From positions 1 to 64,000 of the forward strand of contig NZ_JAQIOZ010000008.1 of assembly GCF_028023675.1 (NCBI RefSeq): a stretch of DNA of 64,000 bases. The letters run 5' to 3'. A program made the position numbers and the translations under genes. Of the stretch, positions 34,752 to 43,461 are shown piece after piece (position 1 is the stretch's first letter; each line of letters starts with the position of its first letter). This DNA comes from Primorskyibacter aestuariivivens (GTDB lineage: Bacteria > Pseudomonadota > Alphaproteobacteria > Rhodobacterales > Rhodobacteraceae). The notes under the pieces were generated by a model. The model was not told the DNA's origin. It did not search any database and saw only the letters and a list, made by a program, of their open reading frames with translations.

Positions 34752-36571
34752 TCTGCCTCCTGCCACCAGACATCGGTCTGCCAATTGATCCAATCGCCGT
34801 AAATCGGAAGGGTTTCGGGGTATTTCAGCGTGTCGGCATGGGCGATGCGGCTGACATTATACTGGTAGATCGGCACCACGTAGCGCCCCGTGGTCAGTAC
34901 CCGGTCCAGCGCGCGCACGGCGGCAAGGAAGCCATCGCGGCTCTCCGAGGTCAGCATGGCAGTGATCATCGCCTCGGCGGCGGGGGATTTCATGCCCATC
35001 CAGTTGCGCGAGCCTTCGGTTGTGGCGGCCGCAGTCCCCCAATAGGCCATCTGCTCGTTGCCCGGCGACAGAGACACGCCGCGGCGATACCAAGTCATGT
35101 CGAAATCAAAGGCGTTGGTGCGCTCCTTGTATTGCGCGCTGTCGGCCACCTCGACCGTGACCTGCATGCCCAGCCGTTCGAGCCCCTGAATATAGAGATC
35201 GGCGATCGATTGTTCCTCGGACGAGCCCTGGCCCAGCAGGATGGTAAAGCGGAACGGCTCACCACCTGCGTTTTTCAGCACGCCATCCTGAACACTCCAG
35301 CCGGCCTCTTCCAGCAGGGCCGAAGCGGTGCGGATATTGGACCGGTTGCGCAGCGACCCGTCGCCCTGCGGGAGCGCATAGCCCTCCAGCGCGCCGGGCA
35401 GCAATTCATCCGCAAAAGGTTCCAGCAGGTCCCGCACTTCGCCCTCCGCCGGGCCATCCCGCATCGCAAGCGGCGAATTCGAGAAATACGAGGTGATGCG
35501 CGGCTGCCGCCCGCCTGTCATCGTCTCATTGATATATTCGAAATTGAACGCGTGCAGCATGGCATCGCGCACGCGCCAATCCGCAAACAGATCGCGGCGC
35601 GTGTTCATCACGAAGCCCGTGATGCCCGAAGGGCGTTGATGCGGTAGCACGGATTTCACCACTTCGCCGCGCTCGACAGCCGGAAAATCATACTGGGTTT
35701 CCCATTTCTCGGCGTTGAATTCGCGGTTGGTGTTGAGGATGCCGGATTTGAACGCCTCGAAGGCCGCCGTGCCATCGCCGAAATACTCGATACGGATCTC
35801 GTCGAAATTGGCCTGACCGCGCATGAAGTTTACATCAGCACCCCAATAGTCCGGGTTGCGGACAAGCGAGATAAACCGGCCCATTTCCAGATCGCCCACT
35901 TTATAGGGCGCGCTGGTGATTGGCTGCTCATCGGTGACCTCGGCGAAATCGGGGCCCTCATATTGGGCCTTTTTCAGGATCGGGCGCATGCCCACCAGAA
36001 GCGCGAGTTCGCGGTCCTCGGTGTTGAAGGTAAAGCGGACCGCATCGTCGCCGGTTTGTTCCATGCTCTCGATCTTGTCCCAGAGCGAATGGTAACGCGG
36101 GTGTCCTTGGGTGCCCAAAACCTCATAGGACCACATCACGTCCTCGACCGTGACGGGCGATCCGTCCGAGAATCGGGCCTCGTCGCGCAGCGTGAATTCC
36201 ACGCTCATCCGGTCGTCAGAGACGCGAATCGATTCGCAGAGCAGGCAATAAAGCGTGAACGGCTCGTCCCAGGACCGGCCCATAAGGCTTTCAAAACCAA
36301 TGGTTCCGGGAAAGCGCAATTGCCATGGCGCGCGGCCCTTGGCGGCGAAGGGATTGAGGCTGTCAAATCCGCCACGCTCGCCAATGACGATGCGGCCGCC
36401 CTTGGGCGCGTCGGGATTGGCATAGGGAAGATGCACAAAATCCGGTGGCAGGACGGGGTCGCCATACATAGCTATGCCATGCTCGGCCTCTGCAGCGGCG
36501 AATCCCCCGGTTGCAATCAGCCCTACAGCAGCCCCGATGGTTGCGAGCCGGCGGAAATAATCTGGACGCAT
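34748..36571 (-). CDS. Peptide ABC transporter substrate-binding protein, YejA-like
   Basis: This 607-residue family 5 solute-binding protein has a signal peptide (about residues 1-27, GLIATGGFAAAEA). The hallmark EFTLRDEARFSDGSPVTVED stretch is present, with late repeats of the SBP_bac_5 fold. The length and the early YANPDAPKGGRIVIGERG fit YejA. No permease or ATPase gene lies beside it, so it must use a transporter encoded elsewhere or act as a scavenging or sensing protein. Confidence 0.9.
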   Translation of the reverse strand: MRPDYFRRLATIGAAVGLIATGGFAAAEAEHGIAMYGDPVLPPDFVHLPYANPDAPKGGRIVIGERGGFDSLNPFAAKGRAPWQLRFPGTIGFESLMGRSWDEPFTLYCLLCESIRVSDDRMSVEFTLRDEARFSDGSPVTVEDVMWSYEVLGTQGHPRYHSLWDKIESMEQTGDDAVRFTFNTEDRELALLVGMRPILKKAQYEGPDFAEVTDEQPITSAPYKVGDLEMGRFISLVRNPDYWGADVNFMRGQANFDEIRIEYFGDGTAAFEAFKSGILNTNREFNAEKWETQYDFPAVERGEVVKSVLPHQRPSGITGFVMNTRRDLFADWRVRDAMLHAFNFEYINETMTGGRQPRITSYFSNSPLAMRDGPAEGEVRDLLEPFADELLPGALEGYALPQGDGSLRNRSNIRTASALLEEAGWSVQDGVLKNAGGEPFRFTILLGQGSSEEQSIADLYIQGLERLGMQVTVEVADSAQYKERTNAFDFDMTWYRRGVSLSPGNEQMAYWGTAAATTEGSRNWMGMKSPAAEAMITAMLTSESRDGFLAAVRALDRVLTTGRYVVPIYQYNVSRIAHADTLKYPETLPIYGDWINWQTDVWWQEAE

Positions 36572-36684
36572 TTTGGCAACAATCTCCCTTGAGCCTTTAT
36601 TTATTGAGCCCGGAGCGTAACGGGGGATTCACGCCTTTTCAAACTTTTAGCTTGGATGCGAGCGCCAGATTGCTTATAAAGGGG

Positions 36685-36762
36685 TCACTGCTCGATAGGT
36701 TTCTTGCCTGTATGAAACCTGCCTCAATGACTTAACCCCGGCTTCGCGCCGGGGTTTTTTTT
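36685..36762 (+). ncRNA. Candidate small RNA with own promoter and terminator
   Basis: A TTGGAT box (36652-36657), a 17-bp spacer and TATAAA (36675-36680) form a plausible promoter. Downstream come a 7-bp hairpin, AGGTTTC (36697-36703) with GAAACCT (36714-36720), and then a terminator with an eight-T tail. The transcript would be about 75-80 nt with no open frame of note. Length and layout are those of a trans-acting small RNA. No Rfam family was recognised. Confidence 0.5.
36734..36762 (+). terminator. Strong terminator of the candidate sRNA
   Basis: AACCCCGGC pairs with GCCGGGGTT around a short TTCGC loop, followed by eight Ts. It lies after no protein gene on the plus strand, which is why a non-coding RNA is suspected. 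Confidence 0.88.
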
Positions 36763-36856
36763 GTCTGTCGTCCAAGCCCGGCTTCGCTTGGCCTTTTGCA
36801 GTTGCAGCGATTAGGCTGCAGCGCAGAATCATTTGTCATTGCATGAGGGGTAGACC

Positions 36857-37630
36857 ATGACGCTTGCAGGAAAGACGGCCATCATCACCGGATCGAACTC
36901 TGGTATCGGGCTTGGGGTCGCGTGGGAACTGGCCCGCGCGGGCGCGGATGTGGTGCTGAACTCGTTCACCGACTCTGAAGAAGATCATGCGCTCGCCGCA
37001 GAGATCGCCAAAGAGACCGGCGTGACCGCGCGATACATCAAGGCCGACATGTCCAAGGGGGATGAATGCCGCGCGCTGGTGGAACAGGCCGGGGTCTGCG
37101 ACATCCTCGTGAACAATGCAGGTATCCAGCATGTGGCCCCGATCGACGAGTTTCCGGTGGAGAAATGGGACGCTATCATCGCGATCAACATGAACTCGGC
37201 CTTTCACACCACCGCCGCAGCACTACCGATGATGCGCAAGGCCGGGTGGGGCCGGGTGGTCAATGTGGCCTCGGCCCATGGGTTGACGGCCTCGCCCTAT
37301 AAATCCGCCTATATCGCGGCCAAACATGGCGTGGTGGGCATGACCAAGACCGTGGCGCTGGAAACCGCGCGCGAGCCGATCACCGCCAATGCGATCTGCC
37401 CGGGCTATGTGCTGACGCCGTTGGTTGAGGCGCAGATCCCCGACACGATGAAGCAGTACAACATGACCCGCGAGGAAGCGGTGGAGAATGTCATGCTAAC
37501 GCGGCAGCCCTCGAAAGAGTTCGCCACGGTGGAACAGATCGGCGGCACGGCGGTGTTCTTGTGTTCCGACGCGGCGGCGCAGATCACCGGCACCACGATC
37601 AGCGTGGATGGCGGCTGGACGGCGCTGTGA
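36857..37630 (+). CDS. bdhA: 3-hydroxybutyrate dehydrogenase (SDR)
   Basis: This 257-residue short-chain dehydrogenase oxidises D-3-hydroxybutyrate to acetoacetate with NAD. TGSNSGIG is the cofactor loop, NNAG follows, the catalytic Ser is in NVASAHG and Tyr-x-x-x-Lys reads YIAAK. Typical family segments GIQHVAPIDEFPVEKWD, AICPGYVLTPLVEAQIPD and ITGTTISVDGGWTAL are present. The patatin gene follows after a hairpin repeat, which suggests joint use in polyhydroxybutyrate breakdown. Confidence 0.94.
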   Translation: MTLAGKTAIITGSNSGIGLGVAWELARAGADVVLNSFTDSEEDHALAAEIAKETGVTARYIKADMSKGDECRALVEQAGVCDILVNNAGIQHVAPIDEFPVEKWDAIIAINMNSAFHTTAAALPMMRKAGWGRVVNVASAHGLTASPYKSAYIAAKHGVVGMTKTVALETAREPITANAICPGYVLTPLVEAQIPDTMKQYNMTREEAVENVMLTRQPSKEFATVEQIGGTAVFLCSDAAAQITGTTISVDGGWTAL

Positions 37631-37640
37631 TCTGATCGGG

Positions 37641-37703
37641 GCAGGGGGCTTTGCCCCCTCGGCCTGCGGCCTCACCCCCCAAGGTATTTTCAAACAGAAG
37701 AAG
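37641..37703. repeat. Dispersed hairpin repeat, copy 2 (bdhA/patatin)
   Basis: The order is the same as at 20032-20091: a GGGGGC/GCCCCC hairpin, a GGCC/GGCC hairpin, a C-rich block and AAGGTATTTTCAAACAGAAG. Here it lies between two same-strand genes, and its AGAAGAAGAG tail may provide the ribosome site for the patatin GTG start. Confidence 0.75.
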
Positions 37704-37713
37704 AGCTGGATTG

Positions 37714-38739
37714 GTGCAAGAAACAACCCGGATCAACCTTGCCTTGCAGGGCGGTGGCGCGCATGGCGCCTTTACCTGGGGCGTGCTGGATCGGCTCTTG
37801 CAGGAAGAGTGGCTTGAGATTGCCGCGATCTCCGGCACCTCCGCCGGGGCGCTGAACGGGGCGGCGCTGAAATCCGGCTGGGTGGCTGATGGGCGGGCGG
37901 GCGCGCGCGCCGCGCTGGCCGAACTCTGGGGGCAGGTCAGCGGGCTGGGCGATATGCGCATCCCGGTCTGGATGGATGGGCTGATCCCCGAGCCTTATTT
38001 TGCCGCGCGGGCGCTGGAGGTGTCGCCGTTTTTCGCTCTGGCCGACATGATGGGGCGGGTCGTGTCGCCCTATGCCTATGGGCCGTTTTACCAGAACCCG
38101 TTGCAACGGATCGTGGAGGATTTCGATTTCGGTCGGGTCTGCGACGTGGCGCACGGGCCAGAGCTGCATATCTGCGCCACCAATGTGCGCGACGGCAAGG
38201 TGCGGGTCTTTGCGGGCGAGGAGATCGACAGCAATGTGATCCTCGCCTCGGCCTGTCTGCCGACGTTGTTTCAGGCGGTCGAGATTGGCGACGAGGCCTA
38301 TTGGGACGGTGGCTATACCGGCAACCCGGCACTGTTCCCGCTTTTTGCGCCGCGCTTGCCGGATGACATCGTGATCATCAATATCAACCCGCTGCACCGT
38401 GATCACGTGCCGCGCAGCGCGCAGGACATCCAGAATCGCATCAACGAGATCAGCTTCAATTCCTCACTGCTGCGGGAATTGCGGGCGATTGATTTCGTGC
38501 AGCGCCTGCTGAGCGATGGCGCGGTGGCCGAGGGCGCAATGAAGAAGGTGCGCGTGCATATGGTGGCAGATGATGTGCTGATGAACGATCTCAGCGTCGC
38601 AACCAAGCTTGTGCCGCTGCCCTCGGTGATTTCACAGCTGCATGATGCGGGCGTCGAGGCGGCAGAGGTGTTCCTGGCCGCACATGCGGATGATCTGGGG
38701 GTGCGGCAGAGCGCAAATCTGCGGGATATGTTCGAATAA
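37714..38739 (+). CDS. Patatin-like phospholipase
   Basis: This 341-residue patatin hydrolase has the oxyanion loop GGGAHGAF, the nucleophile serine in ISGTSAGALNG and the catalytic aspartate in WDGGYTGNP, forming a Ser-Asp dyad. The start is GTG at 37714, 11 bp after the dispersed repeat. Members linked to 3-hydroxybutyrate dehydrogenase are often taken as lipases or storage-polymer hydrolases; that is inference here. Confidence 0.88.
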   Translation: MQETTRINLALQGGGAHGAFTWGVLDRLLQEEWLEIAAISGTSAGALNGAALKSGWVADGRAGARAALAELWGQVSGLGDMRIPVWMDGLIPEPYFAARALEVSPFFALADMMGRVVSPYAYGPFYQNPLQRIVEDFDFGRVCDVAHGPELHICATNVRDGKVRVFAGEEIDSNVILASACLPTLFQAVEIGDEAYWDGGYTGNPALFPLFAPRLPDDIVIININPLHRDHVPRSAQDIQNRINEISFNSSLLRELRAIDFVQRLLSDGAVAEGAMKKVRVHMVADDVLMNDLSVATKLVPLPSVISQLHDAGVEAAEVFLAAHADDLGVRQSANLRDMFE

Positions 38740-38822
38740 CCGTTTCCGGTTCGCGGTTAATCCACAGTTTTTTCGGTAATAATGTTCCAATACGGAAACA
38801 ATACAGCCCGCGTGACGTGGGC

Positions 38823-39560
38823 TTAGAGTGCGGGTTTCGGCGGTTTTGTCGGGTCTTCGCCGTTCGGATGGACGAGACCAGCCGAGATCACCAGCTTGGC
38901 GGCCTGCTCGACCGACATGTCCAGCTCGATCACGTCTTCTTCCGGGAAGAACAACAGAAAGCCCGATGTCGGGTTCGGGGTCGTCGGCACAAAGACCGAC
39001 ATCAGCCGCCCGGCGGTTTCGGCCCGGCGCGAAATCTCGCCCTTGGCGGTGGTCGAGACAAACCCGATGGCCCAGATCCCCTTGCGCGGATACTGGACAA
39101 GACAGGCCTTCTCGAAGGACCGGTCCTCCTGATTGAACACCGTCTCGGCGATCTGCTTCACGCCCGAATAGATCGACCGCACCACCGGGACACGCTCGAC
39201 AAGGCTTTCGGCAAAGCGCACCAGCGACCGCCCGATCAGCCCCTTGGCAATCCAGCCCACCAAGAGCGTGAAGAGCAGGAACACGATGACGCCGACGCCG
39301 CGCACATTGACGTTGATCCAGTCTTCTGTGCCGGGGGCGGTGTTGCCGAGCAAACGGTTCAGCAGTTGTTCGGGATGATAGGCCTGTGGAACAAAGGGCC
39401 AGACAAAGCCATCGACCCAGCCGATCACCGTCCAGATCAGCCAGACGGTCAAGCCCACGGGCGCGATGACCACGATGCCGGTTAGGAAAGAGGCGCGCAG
39501 GGACGCTATCAACCGCGGGCGGCTGCGCGTGGTGGCATCCTCGTCAAAAGGTGTGGTCAT
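38823..39560 (-). CDS. DUF502 family membrane protein
   Basis: This 245-residue protein has two transmembrane helices (FLTGIVVIAPVGLTVWLIWT and VIVFLLFTLLVGWIAKGLIG). The family pattern PVVRSIYSGVKQIAETVF and GFLLFFPEEDVIELDM then follows. The function is unknown. It converges with the patatin gene. A weak hairpin (GCCCGC with GTGGGC) lies between them near 38808-38824. Confidence 0.88.
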   Translation of the reverse strand: MTTPFDEDATTRSRPRLIASLRASFLTGIVVIAPVGLTVWLIWTVIGWVDGFVWPFVPQAYHPEQLLNRLLGNTAPGTEDWINVNVRGVGVIVFLLFTLLVGWIAKGLIGRSLVRFAESLVERVPVVRSIYSGVKQIAETVFNQEDRSFEKACLVQYPRKGIWAIGFVSTTAKGEISRRAETAGRLMSVFVPTTPNPTSGFLLFFPEEDVIELDMSVEQAAKLVISAGLVHPNGEDPTKPPKPAL

Positions 39561-39646
39561 GGTGCTGGGCGGTCCCGCGTCTATATCGCCGCCAAGCTAG
39601 GGTTTTGGGCGGGCAAGCTCAATGGGCGGCGAAGCCGCGGCAGGGA

Positions 39647-40570
39647 TTATTTCCCATCCTCGCCCATCGCACAGGCAATCGCCGCCCCGAGCCGGGCATT
39701 GTTCAGCACAAGCGCGATATTGGCGGTGAGCGAGCGGCCCTCGGTCAGTTCGTAAATCCGTTGCAGCAGATAGGGCGTCACATCCTTGCCGGTGATCTTG
39801 TGGGTCTCGGCGTCTTTGAGCGCGCGGGCGATCATCGGGTCGATCTCGGACCGGGCAATCTCGGCGTCGCGGGGGATGGGGTTGGCCACAAGTTGCCCGC
39901 CGGGGATGTCCAAGGCGCGGCGCATCCGGTGGGCGCGGGCGATGGTGGCGGGATCATCCATGCGCAGGGGCGCGCGAAAGGCGGAGCTGGCCGACCAGAA
40001 GGCCGGGAAATCGTCCTGGCCATAGGCGATGACCGGCACGCCCAGCGTTTCCAGCACTTCCAGCGTTTTCGACAGGTCCAGAATGGCCTTGGCCCCGGCG
40101 GCCACAACGGTGACCGGGGTGCGCGCCAGTTCCTGTAGATCGGCCGAAATGTCAAAGCTCTGCTCCGCGCCACGATGCACGCCGCCAATGCCACCGGTGG
40201 CAAACACCTCGATCCCGGCGAGCGCCGCGCCGATCATGGTGGCGGCCACGGTGGTGGCCCCGGTGCCACCCATGGCCAGACAGGCGGCCATATCGGCGCG
40301 CGACAGCTTGGCGGCGCCTCGTGTCTGCGCCAGCGCTTCAAGCTGCGCATCCTCAAGCCCCACGCAAAGCGCGCCGTCGATCACCGCGATGGTGGCGGGG
40401 GTCGCGCCGTTTTCCCGCACCGTGGCCTCGACCCGCCGGGCCATTTCAAGGTTCTGCGGCCACGGCATGCCATGGGTGATGATCGTGCTTTCCAGCGCCA
40501 CAAGCGGGCGTTTCTCGGCGCGGGCCTTGGCCACTTCGGCCGAGTAGCGAATGTCGATCATCTCAGTCAT
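39647..40570 (-). CDS. psuG: Pseudouridine-5'-phosphate glycosidase
   Basis: PsuG splits pseudouridine 5'-phosphate into uracil and ribose 5-phosphate, the second step in pseudouridine breakdown. The 307-residue sequence has the family LESTIITHGMPWPQN, GGTGATTVAATM, FATGGIGGVHRGAE and PVIAYGQDDFPAF. The ATG at 40570 follows GGAGAA; codon 4 is also ATG (40561). It overlaps the kinase gene by 8 bp, forming a psuK-psuG operon. Confidence 0.95.
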   Translation of the reverse strand: MTEMIDIRYSAEVAKARAEKRPLVALESTIITHGMPWPQNLEMARRVEATVRENGATPATIAVIDGALCVGLEDAQLEALAQTRGAAKLSRADMAACLAMGGTGATTVAATMIGAALAGIEVFATGGIGGVHRGAEQSFDISADLQELARTPVTVVAAGAKAILDLSKTLEVLETLGVPVIAYGQDDFPAFWSASSAFRAPLRMDDPATIARAHRMRRALDIPGGQLVANPIPRDAEIARSEIDPMIARALKDAETHKITGKDVTPYLLQRIYELTEGRSLTANIALVLNNARLGAAIACAMGEDGK

Positions 40571-41462
40571 GGGGCGTTTCTCCGGAAACATAGCGCGCGG
40601 CGGCGGTGAGGGCGGATTTCAGGGCGGCGGCGCGGTCTTGCCCGGCCAGTTCGGCGGCCATATGGGCGGCCATGAAGGTATCGCCCGCGCCGGTGACGCG
40701 GGTGACAAGCACTTCGGGCGGGCGCTCCGAGACGACGCCCGCGCCATCCGCATCGGCACAAAGCGCGCCGCCATCGGTGACCAGCGCGCGCAATGCGCCG
40801 CGAGCGACCAGTGCCTGAGCCGCGGTTTCCGCGTCCGCGAATTCGGTCTGGCACAGGATGCCCGCCTCTTCGCAATTGACGTATAGCACAGCGCCGGTGC
40901 TGTCGAAGCTGCGAGAGAGAAAGGGCAACAGCCGTTCCGCCTTACCCGGGGAGGCCGGGGCCACCCGCAGATCGGCGGCGGAAAATGCAGGGTCACGCGC
41001 AATCTGCGCCAGCAAATGTTCGGTCAGGTTGCCATCCAGCGCGATCAGCCCCTCAAACGGTGCCGCCTTGCTGCCCAACCGCCCGTCCTGCAGCGGGCGC
41101 AGTATCTTGTCGCCCGCCGCTTCCAGCGAATGCGCGTCGGCAATGGCGGCGATCAGCCCGTTGGCCCCCTCCACCGCCATGTATCGATCCGTGGGCAGGT
41201 CTTCGGAGCGGTAGAGGAAACCCGTCTCAAGCCCCATGTCACGGCATTCCGAGACCAGCACATCGCCCAGCACATCGCGCCCCACAGCGCTCAGCAGGGC
41301 AGGGCGCAGGCCAAAACGCACCAGCGTCATGGCGATATTGAGCGCCACCCCACCGGGGATCTGGGTGATGCGCCCGGGCACGTCCGAGCCCTGCCGCATG
41401 ACGGATGCCGACCGCCCGATGACGTCCCAAAGGACGGAGCCAATGCAAAGAACTGCTGTCAT
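40563..41462 (-). CDS. psuK: PfkB-family carbohydrate kinase, probable pseudouridine kinase
   Basis: This 299-residue kinase has the PfkB signatures GGVALNIAMTLVRFGL at the N-terminus and VTRVTGAGDTFMAAHMAAEL at the C-terminus, which carries the catalytic aspartate. Its overlap with psuG indicates that it phosphorylates pseudouridine. The ATG at 41462 is chosen; the extension up to 41585 overlaps the divergent hupE-like gene and is less likely. No nucleoside importer lies beside it. Confidence 0.88.
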   Translation of the reverse strand: MTAVLCIGSVLWDVIGRSASVMRQGSDVPGRITQIPGGVALNIAMTLVRFGLRPALLSAVGRDVLGDVLVSECRDMGLETGFLYRSEDLPTDRYMAVEGANGLIAAIADAHSLEAAGDKILRPLQDGRLGSKAAPFEGLIALDGNLTEHLLAQIARDPAFSAADLRVAPASPGKAERLLPFLSRSFDSTGAVLYVNCEEAGILCQTEFADAETAAQALVARGALRALVTDGGALCADADGAGVVSERPPEVLVTRVTGAGDTFMAAHMAAELAGQDRAAALKSALTAAARYVSGETPHD

Positions 41463-41527
41463 GAAAACCTTGTGGCGTGAAACTTTTTCCGCCGCAAGCC
41501 GTAGCTTTGGGTTGAAACCGGGGGATG

Positions 41528-41549
41528 TGGCGTCATTCTCTGGCGTCAT
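41528..41549. promoter_or_regulatory. Two 9-bp direct repeats before the HupE/UreJ gene
   Basis: TGGCGTCAT occurs at 41528-41536 and 41541-41549, a 13-bp period, 18-39 bp before the start codon and between divergent promoters. It may be an operator for the HupE-like gene or for psuK. The regulator is unknown. Confidence 0.35.
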
Positions 41550-41566
41550 AACAAGGGAGTAGTGCG

Positions 41567-42673
41567 ATGCGTTGGCTTGTTTCAATCATGGCGATGGTCT
41601 GGGGGCTGGCGGCAACGGCACATGAGGTCATGCCGACGATTGGCGATCTGACCGTGACGGACGGGCAGGCAGAGCTGGTCCTGCGGCTCAATGCCGAGGC
41701 CTTTGCAGCCGGGATCGACCTTGATGGCTTGGAGGACACCAATGCCACGGATCAGTCCAGCGCCTATGACGCGCTGCGCGCATTGCCGCCCGAGGAGTTG
41801 CAGGCGCGCATGGCCCCGGTGGCCGCGCAGATGGCCGACAGCATTGGCCTGACCTCTGGCGGGACAGCGGTCCCGCTGAACGTGGCACGGATCGAGATCG
41901 GGCCGCTGGGCAATATCGACCTTGCCCGCGAAAGCGAGATCGCCTTTTCCGCCGCGCTTCAGGATGCCACGGCGCCACTTGTGCTGAGCTGGCCCGATGG
42001 CTACGGCACGCTGGTTCTGCGGCAACAAGGTGTGGAGACGCCCTATACCGGCTATCTTGACGGCGGTCAGAGCAGCGATCCGATCCTGCCCGGAGGGGCC
42101 GAACCCAAGAGCGGTTGGCAGGTCTTCGCAGAATATATCCCCGTCGGCTTTGACCATATCGTGCCCAAGGGGCTGGATCATATCCTGTTTGTACTTGGGC
42201 TGTTCTTCCTGAGCACGAAACTCGGGCCGCTGCTATGGCAGGTGACGGCCTTTACCGCCGCGCATACGGTGACCCTTGCGTTGGGGGCGCTGGGGGTCGT
42301 CAATATTCCCGGCTCCATCGTCGAGCCGATCATCGCCGCCTCGATTGTCTATGTGGCGGTGGAAAACATCCTGTCCCCGAAAATGCATGCCTGGCGGCCG
42401 GTTGTCGTGTTCTGTTTCGGGCTGTTGCACGGGCTGGGTTTTGCCAGTGTGTTGGGCGAGTTCGGCCTGCCAGCTGGTCAGTTCATCCCGGCGCTACTGG
42501 GATTCAATGTCGGGGTTGAAGTGGGGCAGCTTACTGTAATTGCTGTGGCTTTCCTGGCCGTGGGGCTATGGTTTGGCCGCAAGAGCTTTTACCGGCCCTA
42601 TATCGCGGTGCCGGCCTCGGTGGTGATCGCGCTGGTTGGCGCGTATTGGTTCGTGGAACGGGTCTTTCTCTGA
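41567..42673 (+). CDS. HupE/UreJ-like membrane protein with periplasmic N-terminal domain
   Basis: This 368-residue protein starts with a signal peptide (about residues 1-18) and a periplasmic domain of about 170 residues. Six or so helices of the HupE/UreJ fold follow. His/Asp-bearing helices GFDHIVPKGLDHILFVLGLF, AAHTVTLALG and GLLHGLGFASVLG resemble the metal pathway of nickel/cobalt permeases in this family. No hydrogenase or urease is nearby, so the transported metal cannot be assigned. It is divergent from psuK. Confidence 0.85.
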   Translation: MRWLVSIMAMVWGLAATAHEVMPTIGDLTVTDGQAELVLRLNAEAFAAGIDLDGLEDTNATDQSSAYDALRALPPEELQARMAPVAAQMADSIGLTSGGTAVPLNVARIEIGPLGNIDLARESEIAFSAALQDATAPLVLSWPDGYGTLVLRQQGVETPYTGYLDGGQSSDPILPGGAEPKSGWQVFAEYIPVGFDHIVPKGLDHILFVLGLFFLSTKLGPLLWQVTAFTAAHTVTLALGALGVVNIPGSIVEPIIAASIVYVAVENILSPKMHAWRPVVVFCFGLLHGLGFASVLGEFGLPAGQFIPALLGFNVGVEVGQLTVIAVAFLAVGLWFGRKSFYRPYIAVPASVVIALVGAYWFVERVFL

Positions 42674-42678
42674 CCCGC

Positions 42679-43461
42679 TCAGGCGTCCAGTGTGATCCAG
42701 ACCGGCACGTGATCCGACGGCTTGTCGCCACCGCGTGTGGCGGCATCGATCTGGCAATCGGTCATCATGTCGGCGCAGGCGGGGGAGAGCAGGAAATGGT
42801 CGATCCTGATGCCGTTGTTTTTCTGCCAGGCCCCGGCCTGATAATCCCAGAAGGAATAATGCCCCGGTCCCTGATGGCGGGCGCGGAACGCTTCAGTAAA
42901 GCCGAAATTCACGATCCGTCGAAAGGCCGCGCGGCTTTCCGGGCGAAATAGCGCGTCACCTTCCCATTCCTTGGGAGTGGCTGCATCCTCTGATTGAGGA
43001 ATGATGTTGTAATCACCCGCCATGAGTGCAGGCATTTCATCATCGAGCAAAACGCGCGCCCTTGCTTCGAGCCGTTTCATCCAATCCAGCTTATAGTCAT
43101 ATTTCGGCCCTGGAGCGGGATTGCCATTCGGCAGATAGAGCCCACAGACACGAATGGCGTCTTTATCGCCAATCACCGTCGCCTCGATCCAGCGGGCCTG
43201 TTCGTCGCTGTCATCACCGGGCAATCCACGGCTCACATCCTCAAGCGGCAGGCGTGACAGGATGGCGACCCCGTTGAAGGATTTTTGACCATGGGTTTCA
43301 ACGCGGTACCCGAGGTCCTCGAAATGTTCGCGGGGGAAGTTTTCGTCGACCGACTTGATCTCCTGCAACAGCGCCACATCGGGCCTGGCTTCCTGAAGCC
43401 ATTCGCTCAGCGCGGAAATGCGGGCCTTGATTCCATTGATATTGAACGTCGCGATTTTCAT
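42679..43461 (-). CDS. xthA: Exodeoxyribonuclease III
   Basis: This 260-residue AP endonuclease/3'-5' exonuclease repairs abasic sites. Motifs are complete: NINGIKARISAL, LQEIK with the catalytic glutamate, LYLPNG, MAGDYNIIPQ and the terminal SDHVPVW with the His-Asp pair. The start follows AGGGGAG. It converges with the HupE/UreJ gene and is divergent from the MMCCS peptide cassette. Confidence 0.95.
   Translation of the reverse strand: MKIATFNINGIKARISALSEWLQEARPDVALLQEIKSVDENFPREHFEDLGYRVETHGQKSFNGVAILSRLPLEDVSRGLPGDDSDEQARWIEATVIGDKDAIRVCGLYLPNGNPAPGPKYDYKLDWMKRLEARARVLLDDEMPALMAGDYNIIPQSEDAATPKEWEGDALFRPESRAAFRRIVNFGFTEAFRARHQGPGHYSFWDYQAGAWQKNNGIRIDHFLLSPACADMMTDCQIDAATRGGDKPSDHVPVWITLDA

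Noticed and set aside
36685-36762. tRNA or tmRNA instead of an sRNA
   Set aside because: No acceptor/T-arm pattern or CCA end could be formed.
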